In this document: piece by piece, positions 7,809 through 15,739 of the stretch
Position numbering within the stretch: position 1 is the first letter of the stretch
Layout: every line of letters begins with the position of its first letter
Assembly: GCA_038214135.1 (NCBI GenBank)
Contig: JBBQSD010000039.1
Coordinates: 1-46,418 of the forward strand
DNA from: JANLSE01 sp038214135
GTDB taxonomy: Bacteria > Chloroflexota > Chloroflexia > Chloroflexales > Roseiflexaceae
Reading direction: 5' to 3'
DNA: 46,418 bases
Program-made: the position numbers and the translations under genes
The notes under the pieces: generated by a model
Databases searched by the model: none
Told to the model about the DNA's origin: nothing
Seen by the model: only the letters and a program-made list of their open reading frames with translations

Positions 7809-8366
7809 TCACCCACGAAGCGCCGCCGCCAATCCGCCAAGATCGCGCCATATGTACCGCAACACTGGTAGTGCGACATCGCCAGGCATGTGTTTGATCA
7901 TACGCTCGACAACCTGCCCCTTGTAATTGTCGTAGAAGCGGCGAGCCTGCTGGTTGGCTTCGAAAACGAGCAGATGCAGCGGCCATGCTGGCTCGCTGGA
8001 CATCACCCAATCTGTGGCATGGGCAAATAATTGCCGCCCGATGCCATAGCGCTTATACGCAGGATGCATGTGCAGATTATCCAGGCAGGCACCCCATTCT
8101 GGCTCTTCATCCAACAGGACGCACACAAACCCGATTGGCTGCTGCTCCAATTCGGCCAGTAACACATACTGGCGCTGCGGATCGGGCCTGTTCAATCGTT
8201 GCTGCCAGAGCTGCAATCGTTCATCATCGATTTCCTGATCCAGATAGGAATCTGGCAACATGCCACGGTAGGCATTCCGCCAACTGGCGCTATGCAGTGC
8301 CGCAACTCGGGTACTATCGTTTGCTGTTGCTGTGCGAAAGATGATCTGGTTCATTGTGATACTCAT
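7809..8366 (-). CDS. GNAT family N-acetyltransferase
   Basis: About 185 residues. The GNAT fold is seen from IFRTATANDSTRVAALHSASW at the start, through the acetyl-CoA site NLHMHPAYKRYGIGRQLFAHA (Q/R-x-x-G-x-G/A type: KRYGIG) to LLVFEANQQARRFYDNYKGQ near the end, which matches the typical 'N--A--FY---GF' helix. The substrate is unknown. Start codons at 8366 (MSITMNQ) and 8354 (MNQ) are both possible; neither has a clear ribosome site. The 8366 start lies 5 bp after the kinase stop, so the two genes probably form one transcript. Confidence 0.8.
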   Translation of the reverse strand: MSITMNQIIFRTATANDSTRVAALHSASWRNAYRGMLPDSYLDQEIDDERLQLWQQRLNRPDPQRQYVLLAELEQQPIGFVCVLLDEEPEWGACLDNLHMHPAYKRYGIGRQLFAHATDWVMSSEPAWPLHLLVFEANQQARRFYDNYKGQVVERMIKHMPGDVALPVLRYIWRDLGGLAAALRG

Positions 8367-8371
8367 AGGAA

Positions 8372-11300
8372 TTATCGGCACACCAACTGGATCTGGTCGA
8401 TCAACCCGCCGCCATGGCCCTGAACGCCGGTTACGAATCGATTCGTAGTTGGGCAGTTCAGTGTGAATGCTAGTGCTCCCGGAAAGACATTGCCAACCGC
8501 TGGGCTGCTTGTGACGCCAGTTCCGTTCAGTGGGTTCAGCGGCGTACACAGGATCGCCAGTTGATCGACAACACCCGCGCCGTTGTTTCCAACCATGCCA
8601 GTTGCTCCTGTCATGCCAGAACCAGTAGCGCAGAGTAGCGTGAATGGCGCACCCTGCATTGTGCCAGCCAGTTGGGTTGTTGTCGATGGGCCAACAACAA
8701 AATTGCTCGATACACTATTACAGATCACCTGAATGCCACTGACGCTACCTACCTGCGACCCGCCTGCTCCGCCAGTTAATCCCGTTGCGACAGAACCATC
8801 CGGGCAGAGAAGGGCATATGGTGAACCGCCAGGGCCGCCGGCTGGGTTGGTTGTTGTTGGGTTGCCAAGGCTAAAGATCGGCCCTGTTGTTGGTGTGGCT
8901 GTGTTAGTCGGTGTCGGCGTTGGCGTGAGCGTGCTTGTTGCAGTCGGTGTCAGTGTCGGCGTGTTGGTCGGAGTCGCTGTTCCAGTTGGTGTTGCTGTAC
9001 TGGTTGGCAGCGGCGTTGCGCTTGGTGTCGCTGTTCCGGTTGGTGGAATCGCTGTATTCGTGGCGGTTGGCACGCGAGTTGCAGTGGCGCTGGCCGTCGG
9101 TACGCTGGTGAGTGTTGGCGTATTGATTCCCTGGAAGAGCTGGGGCGTGCTGGTTGGCAGCAGCACAATCGTCGGAACCGGCGTGCTGGTCGGGCTTTGG
9201 GCTGCCACTGGCGATGGCGATGGTGCGATAGTCGGGGAAACAGCGATTGCCTGGTTTGGTGCGCTGGTTGCGGCCTGCTCCACTGCTGTGGCAGTTGGCA
9301 GGAGTGGCATAGCTGTAGCTCCCACAATTGTTGCTACGCTGGTTGGTGGGATAGTGCTGACCTGGCTTGGGCTTGGTACTGGCGATGCCGAAATAGCCTG
9401 GGTGGCGTTTCCAGCCTGGCTTGTCTGGCGGGCTTGTTCAGCAGTTGCGGCCACACTCGTACGCAGATCGATTGCCGAGCTTGCGACAGTGGTTTGGTTG
9501 CCAGTATTGAGCAGCGTTGCTGCCCCAGCAATTCCGCCGATCAATAGTAATGCCAATAGTGCGAGCATCCAGCCAGATATGCGTGCCTGACGCATCAGCC
9601 GTGCAGATCCACGAGCCGCAATACTACCATCATCATTGCGTAGCTGAATCTCAAATGGGCTTGTAGTCTTTCGCCCGATCAGCGGCACACTGCTATCGAT
9701 CTGCAGTTGTGCGTTTTCGGTCGCGCCCGGTTCAATCATCAGCTGATCCGGCGTGAAACTGAAGCGTGCCTGTGCATCTTCCGCACTGCCACTCAAGCGG
9801 AAGCGAGCCGCGCTATTGCCATCATTGCGAACGGCAATGTGATAGTTGCTGCGGCCACGCCCCTCATTCTGTTGGGTCGTCACAACCACACCAGCCTGGA
9901 TGAATGGTCGGACGGCCCAACGCGCCAGCACCATACCGCCCTGTTGTGGATGCAGTTGCGATGTGGCGCGCACCTCAACCGGGTATTCGCCTGCTGTTGC
10001 GGCACTTGATGGTGGCACACGAATGGTTATTTGAACATAGGCCTGGCCCCATGGCCCGATCTGTTGCGCTGGCGGCAGCACCACCCATTCCCTTGGTACG
10101 CCATTGACACTCAGCAGCAGCTGATCGGTGGTGTTCGACATATTCGCCAGTGTGACATCTACGGTTGTATTACTGCCTGGTGTGAGTGTCAGAGCTTCGG
10201 GATTGATCGAAAGGCCAACCTCACCAGTCGTCACGAATGATCGCTGGCTGTTGAACATCGCGCTGAGCGCGGTACTTTCTGGTGGTGCAGGTGCGGCAAA
10301 CGGCAGATCTGCGCCCATGGCCTGTTGGCGCGTGGTTGGTGCGTCAATACGCAGCCAGTATGTCCCGATTTGAAGTAGTGTTCCCCATGGCCATTCAGTT
10401 GCTACCTGGGGTACCAGAGCAGTGCCATTAATCTGGCTGCCGATGCGTGAGCCAAGATCGATCACCTGAACGCGAATGCCATCCCAGGTGACTTGTAGGT
10501 GGTGGCGCGAAATATTTATCGCATCGAGTTGTAGATCGTTTGCTGCAACGCGACCAACGCTCATCCCACCAGGCCGAACGGCCACAACCTGGAGCAGCGT
10601 ACCGCTTTCATCCAGCACCTGAATGCGCGGTAACGCCGTTTCGCCGATCAGCGAATGAGCCTCTGGGGCTTGCCGTGCCGCACCGCCCAGGAGAACGGTA
10701 CCAATCTGAGTATGGCTACCAGGCAGAATGGCCGCCCGTGCTGCATCACTCTCCGATGAGAAGGTGCCGGCCACCTCGCGCAGCGCCACTGAAAGATCGG
10801 CGGCGCTGGCAAAGCGCTGTTCCGGCAGCTTGGCCAGGCAGCGCAGGATCAGGCCTTCGAGTGCTGCGGACAAATCGGGGCGCTTATCGCGTGGCATTGG
10901 CGGCGGAACAAAGGTATGCTTGAACACCGCCTCGGTGATCGTCTTGATCACAAATGGCGGCTCGCCAGTGGCCAGTTCGTACAGAATAATGCCAAGTGCA
11001 TACATATCGGCACGCCCATCGAGTTCCTTGCCAGCCGCCTGCTCAGGGGCCATATAGGCCAGTGTGCCTAGGGCCATCCCGGCCTGCGTCGCAACACTAT
11101 CATTCGTCGATACTGTCATGCGTGCTAGCCCGAAATCGCCAATTTTCAGGATCAACCCCTGCTGTGCATCCTCTTGTAGAAGCAGATTCTCGGGCTTGAT
11201 ATCGCGATGCACCATGCCCAATGCATGCGCATAGGCCAACGCATCGGATGCCTGGCGGATCAGATCAAGCCCACGCACCAGCGACCATTGTGGATCGCGG

Positions 11301-11647
11301 GCGGTTCCATCGCGCAGGAGTTGGCGGAGTGTGCCACCACTGACCAGTTCCATCACCAGATAGGCATAGCCATCGGCTTCATCGAAATCGAACACTTCGA
11401 CAATATGCGGGTGGCGCAGCGCTGCTGCCGAACGGGCTTCCCGGCGGAATCTGGCCTGAAAGGACGAATCCTGGGCCATAGACAGGTGCATGACCTTGAT
11501 CGCCGCATAGCGATCCAGCAGCCGATGGCGCGCCTTATACACCTCGCCCATCCCGCCAATTCCCAGCGTGGCTTCGATAACATAATTGCCAATTGTTCGA
11601 CCAATCAGCGAGGGAGATTGTGCGCTCTCTGGATCAGCATCGCCCAT
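8372..11647 (-). CDS. Transmembrane Ser/Thr protein kinase with FHA domain
   Basis: The 1091-residue product is a PknB-type receptor kinase. Kinase domain about 18-295: Gly loop LGIGGMGEVY, K51, HRDIKPEN at 147-154, DFG 171-173, APE-like MAPEQ near 199-203, all intact. FHA domain about 340-435 with GR at 365-366, SRHH at 380-383 and NG at 407-408, fit to bind a phosphothreonine. NEW3-like Ig domains follow (about 470-680), then one membrane helix (about 688-712), a long Thr/Pro-rich stalk (TPT repeats) and three Cys/Gly-rich repeats ending the protein. Unusually, the Ig-like domains precede the membrane helix and so would be cytoplasmic. Last repeat: RFVTGVQGHGGGLIDQIQLV. It is the likely partner of the PP2C/FHA genes at 15.7-24.5 kb. 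Confidence 0.93.
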   Translation of the reverse strand: MGDADPESAQSPSLIGRTIGNYVIEATLGIGGMGEVYKARHRLLDRYAAIKVMHLSMAQDSSFQARFRREARSAAALRHPHIVEVFDFDEADGYAYLVMELVSGGTLRQLLRDGTARDPQWSLVRGLDLIRQASDALAYAHALGMVHRDIKPENLLLQEDAQQGLILKIGDFGLARMTVSTNDSVATQAGMALGTLAYMAPEQAAGKELDGRADMYALGIILYELATGEPPFVIKTITEAVFKHTFVPPPMPRDKRPDLSAALEGLILRCLAKLPEQRFASAADLSVALREVAGTFSSESDAARAAILPGSHTQIGTVLLGGAARQAPEAHSLIGETALPRIQVLDESGTLLQVVAVRPGGMSVGRVAANDLQLDAINISRHHLQVTWDGIRVQVIDLGSRIGSQINGTALVPQVATEWPWGTLLQIGTYWLRIDAPTTRQQAMGADLPFAAPAPPESTALSAMFNSQRSFVTTGEVGLSINPEALTLTPGSNTTVDVTLANMSNTTDQLLLSVNGVPREWVVLPPAQQIGPWGQAYVQITIRVPPSSAATAGEYPVEVRATSQLHPQQGGMVLARWAVRPFIQAGVVVTTQQNEGRGRSNYHIAVRNDGNSAARFRLSGSAEDAQARFSFTPDQLMIEPGATENAQLQIDSSVPLIGRKTTSPFEIQLRNDDGSIAARGSARLMRQARISGWMLALLALLLIGGIAGAATLLNTGNQTTVASSAIDLRTSVAATAEQARQTSQAGNATQAISASPVPSPSQVSTIPPTSVATIVGATAMPLLPTATAVEQAATSAPNQAIAVSPTIAPSPSPVAAQSPTSTPVPTIVLLPTSTPQLFQGINTPTLTSVPTASATATRVPTATNTAIPPTGTATPSATPLPTSTATPTGTATPTNTPTLTPTATSTLTPTPTPTNTATPTTGPIFSLGNPTTTNPAGGPGGSPYALLCPDGSVATGLTGGAGGSQVGSVSGIQVICNSVSSNFVVGPSTTTQLAGTMQGAPFTLLCATGSGMTGATGMVGNNGAGVVDQLAILCTPLNPLNGTGVTSSPAVGNVFPGALAFTLNCPTTNRFVTGVQGHGGGLIDQIQLVCR

Positions 11648-11685
11648 CGTGTACCCTTAACTCGTGCTACGACATCGTCCAATGC

Positions 11686-11770
11686 AGATCTGTCAGGTCT
11701 GCGTTTGTGGTATTTCAGAATTCGCTTGTTTATCACCTGTCGCATGTTCGCAAAGAGACCTGACAGATCT
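11686..11770. repeat. 85-bp element bounded by 15-bp perfect inverted repeats
   Basis: AGATCTGTCAGGTCT (11686-11700) is the exact reverse complement of AGACCTGACAGATCT (11756-11770). The interior is AT-rich with no coding sequence. It resembles a miniature inverted-repeat element or a long hairpin. It lies 38 bp upstream of the kinase start, so it may affect kinase transcription. No clear target duplication is seen. Confidence 0.7.
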
Positions 11771-11901
11771 TAGATGAAGTACAACGAGCCTCCTGAAATT
11801 ACTCTTGTAGATCAGATCATAGGTGCAACGATACGGATGTGTCAAGCGTTGCGGGATCACCAGATGTGGCGTATGTTCTTGCTACACAATGATGTTCGTA
11901 A

Positions 11902-11919
11902 AGGCGGTTCGCGAACCGC
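11902..11919. repeat. GGCGGTTCGCGAACCGCC palindrome
   Basis: A perfect 18-bp palindrome followed by CCTACCCC. A diverged copy (GGCGGTTCGCGAACCACTCC) is at 13037-13056. Apart from repeats, the gap 11771-12128 shows no gene I can support. Confidence 0.6.
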
Positions 11920-12128
11920 CCCTACCCCGAATGGCGTTGTAGCAGCCCGCTCCGAAAGAATACGTCGCACCCCGTCTACCCCTACTTGCCGAGAACGTTC
12001 AGCACCCATGCTATACTCAGCCCGCAATGGCGCTCGCATCGCGGTTTCGATATGATGAAGGACGAACTGTGGGGATCAAGCAATCGAGTGCTGCGCCAAT
12101 AACGATGCAGAGTGGGCAGCAATCTAGT

Positions 12129-12454
12129 ATGGCCAAACTCGCGCTGTATCTTGCCTTGGGATGCTCGGCACACTTCTGAATAACGTGCCGCTGATCATTG
12201 CCAGCCTGGTTGTGCTGTGTTTGGGGATGTTTACCGCGCAAGCAACGGCACCAGCCTTTGTCAATGCAACAGCACGCACCTCCAAAGGTGGCGCAAATGC
12301 ACTCTATCTGGCCTTCTATTATATCGGCGCAACCTTCGGATCTGTCGTTCCCGGCTTGGCCTGGCAATCGTGGGGCTGGCCAGGAGTTGTGAGTGTGTGT
12401 GTCAGTGCGCTGATATTGGCATTGGTTTCGGATTGGGTGTTCTGCTGGGCGTGA
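12129..12454 (+). pseudogene. MFS transporter, C-terminal fragment with frameshift
   Basis: From 12161 the frame reads MLGTLLNNVPLIIASLVV, then GMFTAQATAPAFVNATAR and ANALYLAFYYIGATFGS, then VVPGLAWQSWGWPGVV. This matches the last four helices of YnfM-like major facilitator transporters. Upstream, a second frame from 12129 gives MAKLALYLALG, which joins the first frame at GG-ATG near 12160 if one shift is allowed; before that, nothing recognisable remains. About 300 N-terminal residues are missing, so this cannot be a working transporter. Inference: decayed gene. Confidence 0.7.
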
Positions 12455-12474
12455 TGAACCATTGCCCTCGGAAT

Positions 12475-12500
12475 CCGCAGGCTGAAGCCTGCGGCAAGGG
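12475..12500. repeat. CCGCAGGCTGAAGCCTGCGG palindromic repeat
   Basis: A near-perfect 20-bp palindrome followed by CAAGGG. The same 26 bases occur at 18152-18177, where they start the 21-bp tandem array. It lies 11 bp before the GNAT start codon at 12512. Confidence 0.7.
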
Positions 12501-12511
12501 TTGGAGATACT

Positions 12512-12973
12512 ATGAGTCAATTGATCCGCCCCTATAAGCCAACCGATGAATCTGCGGTTGTTGCTGTGTGGCATCGCTCTAGCCAAGCGGTGTATACATT
12601 CCTGCCAAATTGGGAAGCATTCACACTCGACGTGGCGCAGGAGGTATTCCACGAAGTAATCGTGCCACGCTGTGACATCTGGGTCGTCTGTGATGATCAG
12701 CAGATTGTTGCGTTTCTTGCGCTGAATAACAGCTATATTGATCGATTGTATGTCGATCCATCAGCACAACGGCAGCGCTGGGGCAGCCGTTTGCTTGCTC
12801 ATGCCAAATCATTGCATCCGGGCGGCCTGGAATTACACACCCATCAGCAGAACCATGGCGCACGGGCATTATATGAGCGCCACGGGTTTGTTGCGGTTCA
12901 GTATGGCATCAGCCCACCGCCCGAATCGGCTCCCGATGTCGAGTATCATTGGCGGCCAGAGAACGTGAGTTGA
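12512..12973 (+). CDS. GNAT family N-acetyltransferase
   Basis: The 153-residue single-domain enzyme opens with LIRPYKPTDESAVVAVWHRS. The beta-4/alpha-3 acetyl-CoA region is YIDRLYVDPSAQRQRWGSRL (QRQRWG replaces the usual Q-x-x-G-x-G, so the loop is slightly divergent). LHTHQQNHGARALYERHGFV is the typical C-terminal helix. GGAG lies 5 bases before the ATG at 12512. The substrate is unknown; the family includes amino-group acetyltransferases for small molecules and protein N-termini. It is not obviously linked to the glycosyltransferase genes downstream. Confidence 0.85.
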   Translation: MSQLIRPYKPTDESAVVAVWHRSSQAVYTFLPNWEAFTLDVAQEVFHEVIVPRCDIWVVCDDQQIVAFLALNNSYIDRLYVDPSAQRQRWGSRLLAHAKSLHPGGLELHTHQQNHGARALYERHGFVAVQYGISPPPESAPDVEYHWRPENVS

Positions 12974-13090
12974 CCTCACCTCTGGCCCCTTTCCGATCCG
13001 GAGCGGAGTCCCTGTAGGGCGTCATCCTGGTGTATGGGCGGTTCGCGAACCACTCCTGCGTATATTCTGGCTACGAGAGAATGAAACCTC

Positions 13091-13933
13091 ATGCTTTTTC
13101 CGACAATAGCTAGCTGGATGCGAACCCAACGACAATCATTCACACAGGTTCGGCGTAGCGCTGCAACTATTGCTATCATTGGCTTCCTAGCGATACTCGC
13201 ATTGTGTGTGTTTCTGGGATTTGCCCAGCGTTCGGCCAGATTGAGTATTGCGGCATCGCCACTGCTATTGCCCCGCGATGGCGTGTATCTGGTTGAGTCG
13301 TTTCCAGAGAATGCTGGTTTCTATCAATGGGCTGCCGACAAAAGCTGGTTTCAGATCCCGAATCCCGGCGGCCCACTGCTGCTACGGCTGGAATTACTCA
13401 GCGGGCCATCTGGCGCAACCCCGATTGTATTACACGCCGGACAAGCAACACTACACATTGTTGTTACACCCAATCTGCGAACCTATCACATGTTGTTACC
13501 TGAATCGAATGGCCCTGGTATGTGGCTGGCGATTGATGCACCCACCGTTCGCGTTGGCCAGCGTGATCTTGGGATTGCCGTAAGTGCGATCAGCATTGCC
13601 GGTGGCCGCTCTCTGCCACTATCAATGGTGATCATCTGCCTCGCATTCAACCTGATTGTGTCTGCTGTGGTTCGTTCGCGCTCGCTGATAGTTATTATTG
13701 GATTGATCCTGATTCAGGGTGTTGCACTATGGTGGTATCTGTCGAGTGGCTGGATCTATACCGGTATTGGGCTTACGTTGGCTGCCGTTATTGCAACATT
13801 CCTCACGGCTATGATCCTACATCCCTGGTGGCCCACCCGATCAACACAACCATCGCATGATACTGGAGATCATGTGCTGGCCCTGGCTGGCATGGCTGGT
13901 GTGCTGATCATTGCAATCAGCCTGTGCTGCTGA
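13091..13933 (+). CDS. Membrane protein, probable N-terminal half of a GT-C glycosyltransferase
   Basis: The 280-residue product has a membrane helix at about 24-44, then about 130 residues of predicted extracytoplasmic beta structure (YLVESFPENAGFYQWAADKS, LHIVVTPNLRTYHMLLPE). Further hydrophobic helices lie at about 174-190, 196-215, 221-240 and 262-279. It ends IIAISLCC, in the middle of a helix, and overlaps the next gene by 10 bp. If one base is removed near the GTGCTGCTG run, the frame continues IIAISLVLLIVDRQVIPLV, a smooth helix into the next frame. Inference: either a translationally coupled pair or one gene of about 780 codons broken by a frameshift. No named family recognised on its own. 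Confidence 0.7.
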   Translation: MLFPTIASWMRTQRQSFTQVRRSAATIAIIGFLAILALCVFLGFAQRSARLSIAASPLLLPRDGVYLVESFPENAGFYQWAADKSWFQIPNPGGPLLLRLELLSGPSGATPIVLHAGQATLHIVVTPNLRTYHMLLPESNGPGMWLAIDAPTVRVGQRDLGIAVSAISIAGGRSLPLSMVIICLAFNLIVSAVVRSRSLIVIIGLILIQGVALWWYLSSGWIYTGIGLTLAAVIATFLTAMILHPWWPTRSTQPSHDTGDHVLALAGMAGVLIIAISLCC

Positions 13934-15429
13934 TTGTGGATCGGCAGGTTATCCCGTTGGTTATTCCATGCGGGTTGGCGATTGCAACCGTTGGCAGCTA
14001 TGCCTTTGTGCGTCAGGCTGGATGGAGTGTTTCGCTTGCGATCATAGCCGTTGTGATCGCCCAGATTGTGCTGCTTGGCATCCAATCATGGTTGGGCTGG
14101 CAATCACCGCTGGTCGCGCTGATGACCGGCATTGGCGGCGTGCTGTGCCTCGTGGCAGTGATCTTCGAGCGCTGGCTACCACCTGCGATAGCGATCAGTG
14201 TACGTTCGATCCCCTGGACGCGCCGCGATGCATGGATTACAGGTGCCCTGATTGGAGTTGCATTATGTGTGCGGCTGATCTGGATGGCAGCGCCAGATCC
14301 GGTTGGCGATATTGAGCTGGCTGCGCGGCGGATGGGCTTGCTACAAGCCAATGGGTTGGCAGGGGCCTATAGCTATGGTGGCGATTATATGCCGCTCTGG
14401 CTGTATACACTCTATGGCATGAGCTATAGTGTTGTGCCGCTTGGTGGGCAGTTCTTCGATCCACTTCCAGCCATCACGCGGGCGATTGTGAAGTCCCCCA
14501 GTATCGTTGCCGATCTTGCGACAGCCTGGTTGATCTATTGGTGGGGGCGACGCTGGAACAGCCAGCGCGATGCAGCACTGATTGCGGCACTCTACACACT
14601 CTCGCCGCCCATCTGGATCAATCCTGCTTGGTGGGGCCAGGCCGATACGCTGCTCATGCTGCCGCTTGTTGCAACACTGCTGCTGTTTGATCGAGCTGAT
14701 GGCCGCTGGAGCTGGTTGTTATGGGCGATTGCACAGGCCACCAAGCCGCAGGCAATTGTGCTGTTGCCCGTTCTGGCAGTAATGACCCTTCGGCGCTATG
14801 GGTGTCGCGGTATTGTTCAGGACCTTGGCATTGCTCTGGCCACGTTTTCAGTCGCAGCATTGCCGCTTCTGGCGGCAGGGCAGGCCGAAGAACTGTATCA
14901 TGCAATCTTTACATCGGCGGAGCGCTTCCCGATTGTGACCAATGGTGCCTATAATGTTGGCTACCTGCTGACGGGCCGCGCACGGATTCATGATACCGAT
15001 CTGTGGCTGGGCGTGATCAGCTATCGGTTGTTTGGATTTTGCCTGTTGAGTGGCACCACGCTGCTGATCTGCCTTGCGCTTCTGCGCCGCACCGACATGC
15101 TGGCTCGTTTCCTTGCCGCTGCAACAACTGCACTGGCATTTGCACTCCTGCCAACCCAGATTCATGAACGTTACTTGTTTCTGCCGCTGGCCTTTTTGGT
15201 ATTGTGCGTATGCCTGGATCGTTCCTATCTGGTGTTGTATGTTGTGTTAATGGTCAGTGCAACGCTGAATATCTTTGGTGATCTGAGCGGATTCTGGCCA
15301 TCTGCTGCCACATTCATCCGCGCAACACCACTGCCATCTATTTTGGCAATTGGGAATATTATTATGTTGTTGGTGCTATTGTGGCGGCTGATTACTCCTG
15401 CAAAGGCTAATAATTTGCAGATACTTTGA
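13924..15429 (+). CDS. GT-C type polytopic glycosyltransferase (mannosyltransferase-like)
   Basis: The 501-residue product is almost entirely membrane helices. GT-C features: acidic luminal DPVGDIELAARRMG near 122, GGDYMPLWLYTL, the motif NPAWWGQADTLLMLPLVATL, ATKPQAIVLLPVL, and LPTQIHERYLFLPLAFLVL, which matches the (M)HERY motif of bacterial polyprenyl-phosphate-sugar-dependent enzymes. These transfer a sugar from a lipid carrier to a glycan or lipid on the outer face. The start is a GTG at 13924 inside the preceding frame; no ribosome site is clear, consistent with coupling or with a frameshift. Acceptor and sugar are unknown. Confidence 0.8.
   Translation: MLLIVDRQVIPLVIPCGLAIATVGSYAFVRQAGWSVSLAIIAVVIAQIVLLGIQSWLGWQSPLVALMTGIGGVLCLVAVIFERWLPPAIAISVRSIPWTRRDAWITGALIGVALCVRLIWMAAPDPVGDIELAARRMGLLQANGLAGAYSYGGDYMPLWLYTLYGMSYSVVPLGGQFFDPLPAITRAIVKSPSIVADLATAWLIYWWGRRWNSQRDAALIAALYTLSPPIWINPAWWGQADTLLMLPLVATLLLFDRADGRWSWLLWAIAQATKPQAIVLLPVLAVMTLRRYGCRGIVQDLGIALATFSVAALPLLAAGQAEELYHAIFTSAERFPIVTNGAYNVGYLLTGRARIHDTDLWLGVISYRLFGFCLLSGTTLLICLALLRRTDMLARFLAAATTALAFALLPTQIHERYLFLPLAFLVLCVCLDRSYLVLYVVLMVSATLNIFGDLSGFWPSAATFIRATPLPSILAIGNIIMLLVLLWRLITPAKANNLQIL

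Positions 15430-15739
<310 letters not shown>

Noticed and set aside
7603..8010. N-terminal extension of the NIPSNAP frame
   Set aside because: It overlaps the GNAT gene antisense-free region in another frame, shows no conserved sequence, and the NIPSNAP start has its own ribosome site.
8733..9590. Long Val/Gly-rich open frame on the plus strand
   Set aside because: It is antisense to the Thr/Pro-rich stalk of the receptor kinase; TPT codon repeats read as GVGV on the other strand.
11774..12055. 93-codon open frame
   Set aside because: Runs through a palindromic repeat, with Arg/Ser/Pro-rich noise and no known motif.
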